A stretch of DNA of 64,000 nucleotides, from the NCBI RefSeq assembly GCF_024172085.1, contig NZ_JAMZDZ010000001.1, positions 8,184,001-8,248,000 on the forward strand. Reading direction: 5' to 3'. This stretch comes from Hamadaea flava. Its GTDB lineage: Bacteria > Actinomycetota > Actinomycetes > Mycobacteriales > Micromonosporaceae. The notes beneath the pieces were generated by a model. The model ran no database searches, was not told the origin of the DNA, and saw only the letters and a list, made by a program, of their open reading frames with translations. The position numbers and the translations under genes were made by a program. This document shows, piece by piece, positions 46,544-54,451 of this stretch. Position 1 is the stretch's first letter. Each line of letters starts with the position of its first letter.

Positions 46544-47773
46544 ATGGAACAGAACAACCGAGGCTTCTCGGCAGCAGGACTGCGCCGGCTGAACGAGGTG
46601 CTGACCGGGCACGTCGAGTCCGGGCGGATCCCCGGCCTGGTCGCGCTGGTCAGCCGAGGCGGCCAGACCCATGTCGAGGCGCTCGGGACGATGCGGCACG
46701 ACGGCGGTACGCCGATGCGCCGCGACACGATCTTCCGGATGGCGTCGACGTCGAAGCCGGTCACCGTCGCGGCCGCGATGATCCTGCTCGACGAGTGCCG
46801 GCTGCGGCTGGACGACCTCGTCCAGCAATGGCTGCCGGAGCTGGCCGACCGCCAGGTCCTCAAGCGGATCGACAGCCCGCTGGACGACACGGTGCCAGCG
46901 CGGCGGCCGATCACCGTGCGAGACGTGCTGACCTCCACCGTCGGCCTCGGCATGGACATGACGTCGCTGGGCACCCCCGTCATGAACGCCGTCTTCGAGC
47001 AAGGGCTCACGCCCGACCTCCCGACGCCGATGCCCGAGCCGGACGAGTGGATGCGCCGCCTCGGCACGCTTCCGCTGATGCACCAGCCCGGCGAGCGCTG
47101 GCAGTACCACATCGCCAGCGACCTGCTCGGCGTACTCGTCGCCCGGGTCACCGGCCAGTCGTTCGAGGAGTTCCTGCAGGAACGCCTCTTCGAGCCGTTG
47201 GGCATGAAGGACACCGGGTTCGACCTGTCCGCCGACAAGATCGACCGGCTCCCGCCGCTGTACGCGCCGGACCCGCAGTCCGGCGAGTTCCACGTGTGGG
47301 ACCCGGCCGAAGGCGGCCGCCACAGCAAGCCGCCCGCGTTCCAGGGCGGCGGCGGTGGCCTCGTCTCCACGGCCGACGACTACCACGCGTACTTCCAGAT
47401 GCTGCTGAACGACGGCATGCACCGGGGGCAGCGGATCCTGTCGCGACCGGCGGTCGAGTTGATGACGACCAACCGGCTGACGGCGGAGCAACTCGCGGCC
47501 CGCGAGGCGATGGGTCGCGACAACGTCCACATCTCGTTCGGCCAAGGGCAGCACGGCGGATGGGGCTTCGGCATGGCCGTCCGCACCTACCGGGGCGACT
47601 ACGCGCCCGTCGGCCAGTTCGGCTGGGACGGCGGCAGCGGCGTCTCGACGTACGCCGACCCGGCCAACCAGCTCACCGGAATCCTGCTCACCCAGGTCGG
47701 GATGACCGTGCCGGACGCGGCGCGCGCCATCCACGACTTCTGGACGACGGTGTACCAAGCCCTCGCAGACTGA
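46544..47773 (+). CDS. Beta-lactamase/esterase-fold serine hydrolase (class C/EstB type)
   Basis: 409 residues, AAGGAGCTTGGACG ahead of the ATG. Class C/penicillin-binding fold: MASTSKPVTVAAAMILLDECRL with the active Ser and Lys of SxxK, WQYHIASDLLGVLVARVTG with the Tyr of the YxN position, and HGGWGFGMAVRT as the HGG/KTG equivalent. No signal peptide, so a cytoplasmic esterase or peptidase is more likely than an antibiotic-resistance beta-lactamase. Single gene, followed by a strong hairpin. Confidence 0.85.
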   Translation: MEQNNRGFSAAGLRRLNEVLTGHVESGRIPGLVALVSRGGQTHVEALGTMRHDGGTPMRRDTIFRMASTSKPVTVAAAMILLDECRLRLDDLVQQWLPELADRQVLKRIDSPLDDTVPARRPITVRDVLTSTVGLGMDMTSLGTPVMNAVFEQGLTPDLPTPMPEPDEWMRRLGTLPLMHQPGERWQYHIASDLLGVLVARVTGQSFEEFLQERLFEPLGMKDTGFDLSADKIDRLPPLYAPDPQSGEFHVWDPAEGGRHSKPPAFQGGGGGLVSTADDYHAYFQMLLNDGMHRGQRILSRPAVELMTTNRLTAEQLAAREAMGRDNVHISFGQGQHGGWGFGMAVRTYRGDYAPVGQFGWDGGSGVSTYADPANQLTGILLTQVGMTVPDAARAIHDFWTTVYQALAD

Positions 47774-47824
47774 TCCTCTTGTCGCCGGTCGCTCCGCGAT
47801 CCTGCTGGTCGCCGGCGGCTTCGT

Positions 47825-47872
47825 GATCTTGGCGAGTTTCGGTTGCCATGACAGCCGAAACTCGCCAAGGTC
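47825..47872. terminator. Bidirectional hairpin terminator, about 21 bp
   Basis: CTTGGCGAGTTTCGG (47828-47842) pairs perfectly with 47855-47869; extension by GAT/GTC wobbles outside and TTG/CAG inside leaves a six-base loop. It lies between convergent genes ending at 47773 and 47893. Confidence 0.8.
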
Positions 47873-47892
47873 GACTCTGCGCGCCCCGCGTG

Positions 47893-49149
47893 TCAGCCGG
47901 TGACGGACAGGCGCATCGCCGAGTAGTCGAAGGTCAGTGCGAACTGCTTGAGGGACTCGTGGGTGAAGTTCGCCTTGATGTCGTACCCGAGCAGATCCGC
48001 CAGCCCCGGTCCGGGCAGGCCGGGCCACACCGCGGAGACGGCGACGCCGCGGATGTCGCGCGCGACCGCGTGGCCCAGGCTCATCCGCCCGGCGACCGCC
48101 GGATACACCGGTACGCCGTTCTGCTGCTCCGGGTTCGAGTAATCGACGGTGAGCCCGGTCTGTTCGGCGTACTCGACGGTGGTCTCGAAGCCGTGGGCGA
48201 TCCCACCGCTGTCGAGCGTGACGATGTGGGGATCGCCGCTGCCCAACCGGCCGACGGTGCACGCGAAGTGGTCGCCGGCCAGCCACAGCGGCAGATCGTT
48301 GCGCCCGGCCGGGTTCCGGCTGCCCTTGCGCCGCAGGACGAGCTCGCCGTTCGCATAGTCCATCGTGGACAAGAAGTGGTAGAGCAGCGTCGTTCCCAGC
48401 ACCCCCGCCGGGGTGGAGCCGTCCGGCAGATCCAGCTGCTGCCCGTCCACCCAGGCCACCGGGATGTTCCGGATCTCGATGTCGCCCAACCGGAACGAGT
48501 CCAGTACGCCGAGGTAGAGCGTCACGGGCCGGTTGTTCGCCACGGCGACGACCGTCGAGACCGCCGTCAGCCCAGCGTCGGCGGCCGTCTCCGGCGTCAG
48601 CGTCAGCGTCCCGTAAGTGTCGACGATGAACGGCTTCGCCGGCCCGCCATTGATCGACGCCTCCAGATGCGGAAGCGGATCAAGCGCCAGGAACGGTACG
48701 CGAGTCCGCCGCGCTCCGGTGATCTGCCACGGCTTCGGGCCGAGGTGGACGTACTGGGTGGCGGTGGCGGCGTCGCCCGGCCGTCCGGTCGACTGAAGCA
48801 CCGGAATCGCGCGGGCATGCTGATCCTGGCGCACGTAACAGTCGGCCAGGCGCTGCGCCGAACGGATGTCGGTGGCCGCCACGGGAGTCAGGAACCGTTC
48901 CGCGTCCGCGTACTTGTTGGACAGCAGCGCGAGGTAACCACGTTGGGCCAGCGCGTGGGCGTTGCCCGGATCGGCTCGCAACAGTCGTGCGTACGCGTGG
49001 TCGGCGGCGGCGAACCGGCCCGCCCGGAATAGCTGATCGGGGTCCGCTGCTGCTGCGGCGGTCGCCGGTTCCGTCCAGGCGGCTCCGGCGACCGCTGCCC
49101 CGGCGACCAGGCCGGCGCCCTTCAGGATCGAGCGGCGGTGGTATGTCAT
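47893..49149 (-). CDS. Tat-exported TPR plus retropepsin-like aspartyl protease
   Basis: 418 residues. Twin-arginine-like signal HRRSILKGAGLVAGAAVAGAA, then TPR-like repeats (residues 35-125, FRAGRFAAADHAYARLLRADPGNAHALAQRG), and two aspartyl-protease lobes. The first active motif is FIVDTYGTLTLTPE instead of the usual DTGA, the second IVTLDSGGIAHGFE. The Asp residues remain but the loop of the first is lengthened by Tyr. Exported; function unknown but likely peptide binding or processing. Confidence 0.8.
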   Translation of the reverse strand: MTYHRRSILKGAGLVAGAAVAGAAWTEPATAAAAADPDQLFRAGRFAAADHAYARLLRADPGNAHALAQRGYLALLSNKYADAERFLTPVAATDIRSAQRLADCYVRQDQHARAIPVLQSTGRPGDAATATQYVHLGPKPWQITGARRTRVPFLALDPLPHLEASINGGPAKPFIVDTYGTLTLTPETAADAGLTAVSTVVAVANNRPVTLYLGVLDSFRLGDIEIRNIPVAWVDGQQLDLPDGSTPAGVLGTTLLYHFLSTMDYANGELVLRRKGSRNPAGRNDLPLWLAGDHFACTVGRLGSGDPHIVTLDSGGIAHGFETTVEYAEQTGLTVDYSNPEQQNGVPVYPAVAGRMSLGHAVARDIRGVAVSAVWPGLPGPGLADLLGYDIKANFTHESLKQFALTFDYSAMRLSVTG

Positions 49150-49284
49150 GGAAACGCTCCTCGGATGGGGGGATCTTGCGCCAGATCCAACCCGCGCGGG
49201 CGTTTCGTGAGCGTTTGCTGCGCCGATGTCGGGTGCTACCGGGTCGTCGGTCGTTTGGTCCGACCGGCGACTCGGTGCGGCTGG

Positions 49285-50037
49285 TCAGTCGGCTGCGGGA
49301 GCCGGTGCGGCCGGTTCGTCGGCTGCGGGCTCCGGCGTGGGCCCGGGCTCCGGGCCGCCCAGCGAAGCCAGGGCGCCGAAGCAGAGGAGGGCCACGATCG
49401 GACTCACCAGCACCAACCACCACGGCACCAGGCCGAAGAACGTCTCCGGGCGGACCTTGCCGTCACCGTCCGCGTACGCCGTGCCGTCCAGCAGGTGAGC
49501 AGGAAGCGTCCGGCCCGCGTGGGCGTCCTCGATGTTCTGGAGGCGAACCATCAACGGGCCCGTCTGGGTCGTGCCGTCGACTTGCCAGGTCACTTTCTCG
49601 CAGGTGATGTCGCTGTCCTCGGTCCGCAAGCTCTTGAAATAGCTGCAGTCGGCGTCGTCGTGGATGGTGGCCTGAACCGGCTGCCCATAAGCCTTGCCGT
49701 AGTCGTACTCGTTGAGGAAGTGCACACCCGAGCTGACCAATCCGGCCACGGTTCCGGCCGCGGCCGCACCGAGCAGCAGGGCCAGCGGTACGCCCACCGC
49801 GACGGCGAAAGCACGGCCCCGGTCGCGGGCCACTGTTCCCGCCCCGGTCAGTCCGAAGAGGAAACCAAGGACTCCGATCGCGACAGTCACGACGACGAGA
49901 CCTTTTCCTGCCAAGCCATCCGTGCAACAGAACAGGGTCAGCCCCACCAGGACGGCCCCGGCCGCGAGCACTCCCGGAGCGGTGGCGAGCCCGCTGAAAA
50001 GGTTGCCCGCCTGGGGTTTGCCTTGCGTCGCAGTCAT
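49285..50037 (-). CDS. Membrane protein, unknown
   Basis: 250 residues from the ATG at 50037 (GGGAGAAGACC upstream). Four membrane helices: about 21-40 (GVLAAGAVLVGLTLFCCTDG), 44-66, 74-98 and, after a roughly 95-residue extracytoplasmic region (CSYFKSLRTEDSDITCEKVTWQVDG with two Cys that may form a disulfide), a last one near 205-225. The tail is Pro/Glu/Ala-rich. Not recognised. No gene lies in 49150-49284 or 50038-50265. Confidence 0.7.
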   Translation of the reverse strand: MTATQGKPQAGNLFSGLATAPGVLAAGAVLVGLTLFCCTDGLAGKGLVVVTVAIGVLGFLFGLTGAGTVARDRGRAFAVAVGVPLALLLGAAAAGTVAGLVSSGVHFLNEYDYGKAYGQPVQATIHDDADCSYFKSLRTEDSDITCEKVTWQVDGTTQTGPLMVRLQNIEDAHAGRTLPAHLLDGTAYADGDGKVRPETFFGLVPWWLVLVSPIVALLCFGALASLGGPEPGPTPEPAADEPAAPAPAAD

Positions 50038-50202
50038 GGTCTTCTCCCCGTGGTCTGCGGAACTCTTGTTCGACCGCGGGAGTATTACATCGAAACGTTT
50101 TCGTGGATGACCGCTTTCCACCAGCTGGATGATCATCCCGGGTGAGGATCTGCCGCTGAGCGAGGGTGATCGGCGTCACGTGGGTCTGGTGGCGGAGCGG
50201 CC

Positions 50203-50229
50203 TGACAGTTCGGCGCGGTGGGTCGTCGG
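50203..50229 (+). promoter_or_regulatory. ECF-type promoter candidate before the SnoaL-LUD gene
   Basis: TGACA (50203-50207), 16 bp, CGTCGG (50224-50229): the same spacing and -10 box as the two ECF41 promoters at 11303-11368, with TGACA in place of TCACA. The gene's ATG is at 50266. Confidence 0.45.
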
Positions 50230-50265
50230 TGGAAATGACGATCCATAACGCAAGGGAGCACCACC

Positions 50266-51375
50266 ATGGACATGCAGACCGTCGCCGACCGCGTCGAGAT
50301 CGAGGCGCTGCGGGGCGAGTTCACCGACGCCGCGATGATGCGTGATCGGCCGCGGCTGGCGGCCCTGTTCACGCCGGACGGCGTACTGAGCATGCCGAAC
50401 GTTCCGGTCGAGTTCATCGGGCCGGAGGCGATCCGGTCTGGGGGAGAGCGGCTGCAGGCGCAGTGGGACTTCTTCATCCAGAACTCCCACCCGGGCGGCA
50501 TCCAGTTCGACAGCGCGGACGCGGACACCGCGACCGGCCGGACCTACATCCACGAGGTCGTGCGGACGCTCGACGGCCGCCACGAGGGCGTCAACTTCGC
50601 GATCTACCACGACCGCTACCAGCGCACCCCGGACGGCTGGAAGTTCGCGGAGCGGGTGTACGAGGTCCGCTACCTGGACACCTCGCCGCTGGCGGGCGGC
50701 GCGCCAGGTTCGGTCCGGGAGGCAGCGACGGCGGACGACGCGGCGAACGCCGGCGAGGTAGTGGGCGGCGGGTTCGCTGTCGCCGCGTCGGGTGAGGCAC
50801 TGGAACGGGCAGCGGCCGCGCTGACGAAGAACGGGTTCACCGTCGAGATCCTCGACGACCTGGAAGCCGCGCGTACGCGGGTGGCGGAGTTGATCCCGGC
50901 CGGGGCCAGCGTCTACACCAGTGCCAGCGAGACCACGCGGCTGTCCGGCATCGCCGACGACATCAATGGCGGGGACAAGTACGACGCGCTCAAGCCGCGT
51001 CTGCTGGCGATGGACCGGGCCACGAGCGCGGACGAGATCCGGCGGCTGAGTGCCGCGCCTGACGTGGTCTTGGGCAGCGTCGCGGCGGTCACCGAGACGG
51101 GTTCGCTCGTCGTCGCCTCCGCGAGCGGCAGCCAGATCCCGGCGTACGCGGGTGGGGCGGGCAAGGCGATCTGGATCGTCGGGGCGCAGAAGGTGGTGCC
51201 CGACCTGGGCACCGCGCTGCGGCGGCTGGAGGAGCACGCGCTGCCGCTGGAGAGCGCCCGGGCACAGCAGGTCTACGGCCAGCCGAGCGCGATCAACCGG
51301 CTGCTGGTGCTCAACGCCGAGCTCCAGTCGGGCCGGGGCACCGTGCTGCTGATTCGCGGGGCGGTCGGCTTCTGA
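50266..51375 (+). CDS. SnoaL-like/LUD (LutC-like) fusion protein
   Basis: 369 residues. Residues 1-145 are an NTF2/SnoaL-like domain (VEIEALRGEFTDAAMMRDRPRLAALFTPDG, VNFAIYHDRYQRTPDGWKFAERVYEVRYL); after an Ala-rich linker, residues 165-369 are a LUD domain as in lactate-utilisation protein LutC (LIPAGASVYTSASETTRLSGI, DVVLGSVAAVTETGSLVVASASGSQIPAYAGGAGKAIWIVGAQKVVPDL). LUD proteins normally work with iron-sulfur partners LutA/LutB, absent here. The fusion suggests a ligand-binding NTF2 domain tied to LUD-type redox chemistry. Possible ECF promoter upstream. Confidence 0.85.
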   Translation: MDMQTVADRVEIEALRGEFTDAAMMRDRPRLAALFTPDGVLSMPNVPVEFIGPEAIRSGGERLQAQWDFFIQNSHPGGIQFDSADADTATGRTYIHEVVRTLDGRHEGVNFAIYHDRYQRTPDGWKFAERVYEVRYLDTSPLAGGAPGSVREAATADDAANAGEVVGGGFAVAASGEALERAAAALTKNGFTVEILDDLEAARTRVAELIPAGASVYTSASETTRLSGIADDINGGDKYDALKPRLLAMDRATSADEIRRLSAAPDVVLGSVAAVTETGSLVVASASGSQIPAYAGGAGKAIWIVGAQKVVPDLGTALRRLEEHALPLESARAQQVYGQPSAINRLLVLNAELQSGRGTVLLIRGAVGF

Positions 51376-51381
51376 GCCCAC

Positions 51382-51443
51382 CGATGGGCGGGCTCTCGGG
51401 CCGACGAATCGTCAGGCCGGCTGGACGAGGAGCCCGCCCATCG
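51382..51443. terminator. Hairpin between convergent genes, 14-bp perfect arms
   Basis: CGATGGGCGGGCTC (51382-51395) and GAGCCCGCCCATCG (51430-51443), loop 34 nt. The right arm lies inside the end of the gene at 51412, so this gene's last codons are copied inverted just past its stop. Confidence 0.6.
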
Positions 51444-51867
51444 CCGGGGTCGAATCGGCGACGAGGTCCCACAGTTGCGGATCGTCGAGCGCGGCGAGCG
51501 CGACGACGGGATCGGTCTGCCGCAGGTACGCCAGATGCCGGCAGGCGTGCGCCGCCACGTCCGCCAGGTCGACGACCGCCGAGGCCGGGGCCAGCGGATC
51601 GGCGGCGTAGGGGAGTGGGCGCGACGGGTCGAGCGGCAGCGTATGGACCGGATCAGGATCGGGCAGGGCGGCGTACGTGAGGATGACGCGGCCGCCCTCG
51701 AAGCGCCAGGACGTCGAATGCAACAGCCCAGCGGCCAGACCGGTGAGGCTCCGGGCGAGGGCGTCGGGATGTGCGCCGTGCGGCAGGTCGGCTCGGCGCG
51801 TACGGAAGCGCAGCCGGCCGTCCAGGGCGCTGAACAGGACAGTCTCGACGACGGTCGAGGAGGTCAT
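51412..51867 (-). CDS. Hypothetical protein controlled by a Cys leader peptide
   Basis: 151 residues, GAAGGAACCCC before the ATG. Not recognised: basic N-terminus (LDGRLRFRTRRADLPHGAHPDALARSL), then two possible beta-rich parts and the acidic-helix VVDLADVAAHACRHLAYLRQTDPVVAL. Two His/Cys residues (HACRHL) could bind metal. No signal peptide. A 20-codon leader peptide ending in two Cys codons lies 51 bp upstream on the same strand, so expression probably depends on cysteine or charged Cys-tRNA supply. Confidence 0.65.
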   Translation of the reverse strand: MTSSTVVETVLFSALDGRLRFRTRRADLPHGAHPDALARSLTGLAAGLLHSTSWRFEGGRVILTYAALPDPDPVHTLPLDPSRPLPYAADPLAPASAVVDLADVAAHACRHLAYLRQTDPVVALAALDDPQLWDLVADSTPAMGGLLVQPA

Positions 51868-51918
51868 GGGGTTCCTTCGGGCGTGCGGCGGATCGAATGC
51901 GACGAGGGCGAAAGTCGA

Positions 51919-51981
51919 TCAGCGACAACACAGGGCGGCGGCCACGCGCCCGAAGTCGACGTGGCCGCGCCGGGTCAACAT
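51919..51981 (-). CDS. Cysteine-type leader peptide (20 residues)
   Basis: ATG at 51981, TGA at 51921-51919. The peptide ends RRGHVDFGRVAAALCCR, which is the recurring actinobacterial putative-leader-peptide pattern (RRHVDxxRVAxALCR) with consecutive Cys codons just before the stop. Such leaders are linked with cysteine-responsive attenuation of downstream genes. The next gene on the strand starts 51 bp beyond its stop. A promoter with TTCCGA-17-TAGAGT ends about 22 bp before its ATG. Too short for usual gene calling but strongly conserved in form. Confidence 0.8.
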   Translation of the reverse strand: MLTRRGHVDFGRVAAALCCR

Positions 51982-52002
51982 GATCCGCACGGGCACGCCG
52001 AA

Positions 52003-52031
52003 ACTCTATCCGACGAGCCGGGCGATCGGAA
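52003..52031 (-). promoter_or_regulatory. Promoter of the leader peptide
   Basis: Minus strand TTCCGA (52031-52026), 17-bp spacer, TAGAGT (52008-52003). Predicted start near 51996, giving a 5' leader of about 15 nt before the ATG at 51981. Confidence 0.5.
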
Positions 52032-52041
52032 GCACCAGCGG

Positions 52042-52070
52042 TTGACAGCGCTCCCATAGCGCGGCATGAT
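52042..52070 (+). promoter_or_regulatory. Promoter of the interrupted protease gene
   Basis: TTGACA (52042-52047), 17-bp spacer, CATGAT (52065-52070). It is followed by the inverted repeat at 52085-52109. It shares the intergenic region with the leader-peptide promoter on the other strand. Confidence 0.5.
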
Positions 52071-52084
52071 GCAAATCCGTCAAT

Positions 52085-52109
52085 ATCTGACGTGACGAAT
52101 GCGTCAGAT
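52085..52109. promoter_or_regulatory. Inverted repeat in the 5' leader
   Basis: ATCTGACG (52085-52092) and CGTCAGAT (52102-52109) with a 9-nt loop, just downstream of the predicted transcription start; either an operator or a leader hairpin. Confidence 0.45.
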
Positions 52110-52164
52110 CCCGCGCGTTCCGGGTGCGCAGCGGATCCCTCAGCGCCGCGAAAGGAAGCCGCCC

Positions 52165-53535
52165 ATGCCCGGAAGCCACCCTGTGCGCAACCGTGCGCTC
52201 ATCGCCGCGTACGCCCTGATCCTGCTCGTCTTCGGCCTGCCGATGTCGGCCACCGCGCGTACCGCTCCGGAGAAGAGCTGTGACGCGGGCCTGCAAGCCG
52301 TCGTCACGACCCGGCACGTCGTGTGCACGCACGGACCGGACGCCACGCCGCCCGGCCTCGACATCCACCGCCCGGTGGCCCCGCTGGCCGCGTCCCTCAC
52401 CGCCTCGGCCCTGCCGGTCTGCGAGGGCGACGGGGTCAGCGGCAAACGTGTCGAGGTCCTCTACATCCACGGCTCCACCAGCCGGTACGCGCAATACCTG
52501 GAGACGTTCCGCACGCTGGCCGAAGGCGTGGACGCGATCTACAACGCGAGCGCGGCCGAGACCGGCGGGGAACGCCACGTCCGCTAGGTCACCGAGACCG
52601 TCAACGGGCAGTGCCGCCCGGTGGTCCGCGACGTACAGATCGCCGACTCGGCGCTCAACGCCGACGACTGGGCCCCGCTGCTCAACGCCGTGCAGGCGGC
52701 CGGCTACACGCGTACGGACCGCAAGTATCTGCAGTTCGTCGACGCGACGATCTACTGCGGCATCGGCGGCTTCGCCGGGGACACCACCAAGAGCGACAGC
52801 AACCGGTCCAACGTCGGCCCCGAGTACGCCCGAGCCGACAGCGGCTGCTGGAACGCGGGTGTCGCCGCGCACGAACTCGGCCACACCCTCGGCGCGGTCA
52901 ACAACAACGCCCCCAACGCGTCCGGCCACGCGCACTGCGTCGACGAGTACGACGTGATGTGCTACAAGGACGCCGACGACGTCACGCTGGTCTACCGCTG
53001 CACCGACCAGGCGCACGACAACCGGCTCGACTGCAACCACGACGACTACTACAACACCAACCCGCCGGCGGGCAGCTACCTGGCGAACAACTACAACGTC
53101 GCCGACAACCTGTTCCTGATCAAGGGCGGCGGTGGCACCACGCCGCCGCCCTCGACCACCTTCAAGCTGACGAACGGGGCGTCCGGCACCTGCCTCGACG
53201 ACCCCAACGGCAGCACGACCAACGGCGTACAGCTGATCTTGTGGACGTGCAACGGCGGGACCAACCAGACCGTCACCCAGAGCGGGGCGGCGCTGCAGAT
53301 CCTCGGCAAGTGCATCGACGCGTACGGCGCGGGGACGGCCAACGGCACGAAGATCATCCTGTGGACCTGCTCCGGCAGCACGAACCAGCAGTGGACGCTG
53401 CGTTCGGACGGCTCCATCGCCGGAGTGCAGTCCGGTCGGTGCGTCTCGCCGCTCAACGGCGCGACCGCCAACAACACCCAGCTCGTCCTGTTCGACTGCA
53501 ACGGCCAGGCGTACCAGCGCTGGACCCGCAGCTGA
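52165..53535 (+). pseudogene. Secreted metzincin-like protease with ricin-type lectin domain, interrupted by in-frame TAG
   Basis: One continuous frame of 456 codons apart from an amber codon at 52585-52587 (codon 141). AAAGGAAGC precedes the ATG. Sec signal (ALIAAYALILLVFGLPMSATA), N-terminal region up to GGERHVR, then the stop, then VTETVNGQCRPVV and the rest of the domain. Zinc motif HELGHTLGAVN (His236) with a following Cys-rich stretch and DVMCY Met-turn mark a metzincin-type peptidase. Residues about 333-456 are a ricin B-type lectin fold with QxW-like repeats (TNQQWTLRSDG, AYQRWTRS). Without readthrough only the first 140 residues are made. Confidence 0.8.
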
Positions 53536-53571
53536 CGTGACCCGCAGCTGACGCAATCGGGAGCTGACGTG
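53524..53571. repeat. Duplicated stop-codon context
   Basis: ACCCGCAGCTGACG occurs at 53524-53537 (contains the TGA stop) and 53540-53553, and the word AGCTGACGTGA again at 53562. Short local duplication at a gene end. Confidence 0.65.
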
Positions 53572-53574
53572 ATC

Positions 53575-53604
53575 GGCCGCGCGCGGGGCTCACCGCGCGC
53601 GGCC
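53575..53604. terminator. Hairpin terminator between convergent genes
   Basis: GGCCGCGCGCGG (53575-53586) and CCGCGCGCGGCC (53593-53604), loop GGCTCA. Confidence 0.75.
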
Positions 53605-53628
53605 ACCTGCCGAGCCGACCGAGGACGT

Positions 53629-53943
53629 TCAGGCCTGGCCGGTGGCGATCGCGCCGATCTTGCCGTCGACGATCGTGAACCGCCACCGCGTACGCATCTC
53701 GCCCCAGGTGTCGTTGCGATACCGGGCGATCATCGACAGCCCGTCGTCGTCCTGCTCCTCGACGTCGAGGTGGCCGTTGACGGTGAAGATCTCGCGGTCG
53801 ATCCACTCCTCGAGGTCCTGCTGGGTGTCGTCGTCGGACAGGATGGCGTCCGGCGTCAGCGCCGACAGGAACCGCGGCCGGTCGCCGGTGTTGATCGCCT
53901 CGACCAGCTCGCGGACGGCCGGGTGGACGACTGACTGGTTCAC
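53629..53943 (-). CDS. Small SnoaL-like protein (leaderless)
   Basis: 104 residues from the GTG at 53943; the -10 box TACGAT (53955-53950) lies 6 bp before it, so the message is leaderless, and a GTG 3 bp earlier is the alternative. NTF2-like fold: VRELVEAINTGDRPRFLSALTPDAILSDDDTQQDLEEWIDREIFTVNGHLDVEEQ and RYRNDTWGEMRTRWRFTIVDGKI. The acidic tract SDDDTQQD is distinctive. Function unknown; single gene downstream of the chaperone operon and transcribed in the same direction. Confidence 0.75.
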   Translation of the reverse strand: MNQSVVHPAVRELVEAINTGDRPRFLSALTPDAILSDDDTQQDLEEWIDREIFTVNGHLDVEEQDDDGLSMIARYRNDTWGEMRTRWRFTIVDGKIGAIATGQA

Positions 53944-53992
53944 CACCGGATCGTATGCGGGCGGCCGTGGCCTGCGCCGGAGTATGCGCAGA

Positions 53993-54451
53993 TCAGGCGG
54001 CGGGCGGCCGGTTGACGCGTACTTGGGCGGGACGGAAGACCCAGCCGCCGTAGTGGTATCCGCGCCGGAAATGCCCGGTGATCGCGCGATCGGGCTGGTC
54101 GGGGTCGGCACCGGTCTCGACCGCCTCGTGCCGGGCCGGATCGAAGCCGTCCGCGACTCCGATCTCCTGGACGCCCTGGGCCGAAAGGACGTCCAGCAGT
54201 TCGTCCCGAAGCGACTCGGCGAAGGCGGGATCGGGGCCGGCGTACTGGTCGAGCCGGTCGATGGCCCGTGCCACCTGCGTGACCATCGGCTGCAGCGCCT
54301 CCCGGAACAGGCCCGCCTCGGCGCGCCGCGCACGTTCGGTCAGCTCGGACAGCGCCTGCCGGGCCGTCTTGTCCTCCAGCAAACGGCGCTGGAACAGGTC
54401 GAGGAGGTGATCCAGCTTGGCCTGGATGGGGTCCGATGTCGGCTGGGTCAC
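53993..54451 (-). CDS. GrpE-like nucleotide-exchange factor of accessory chaperone operon
   Basis: 152 residues; GTG overlaps the Hsp70 stop (GTGA). The first 85 residues are a long helix (LDHLLDLFQRRLLEDKTARQALSELTERARRAEAG) as in GrpE dimers; the C-terminal beta domain has VQEIGVADGFDPARHEAVETG and RRGYHYGGWVFRPAQVRVNR, matching GrpE's GY-x-x-x-x-R-x-L-RPA-x-V pattern. It would release ADP from the lid-less Hsp70 encoded just before it. Shorter than housekeeping GrpE. Confidence 0.83.
   Translation of the reverse strand: MTQPTSDPIQAKLDHLLDLFQRRLLEDKTARQALSELTERARRAEAGLFREALQPMVTQVARAIDRLDQYAGPDPAFAESLRDELLDVLSAQGVQEIGVADGFDPARHEAVETGADPDQPDRAITGHFRRGYHYGGWVFRPAQVRVNRPPAA

Noticed and set aside
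46544-47773. Beta-lactamase resistance gene
   Set aside because: The serine hydrolase motifs fit class C-like esterases as well, and no signal peptide is visible, so resistance should not be claimed.
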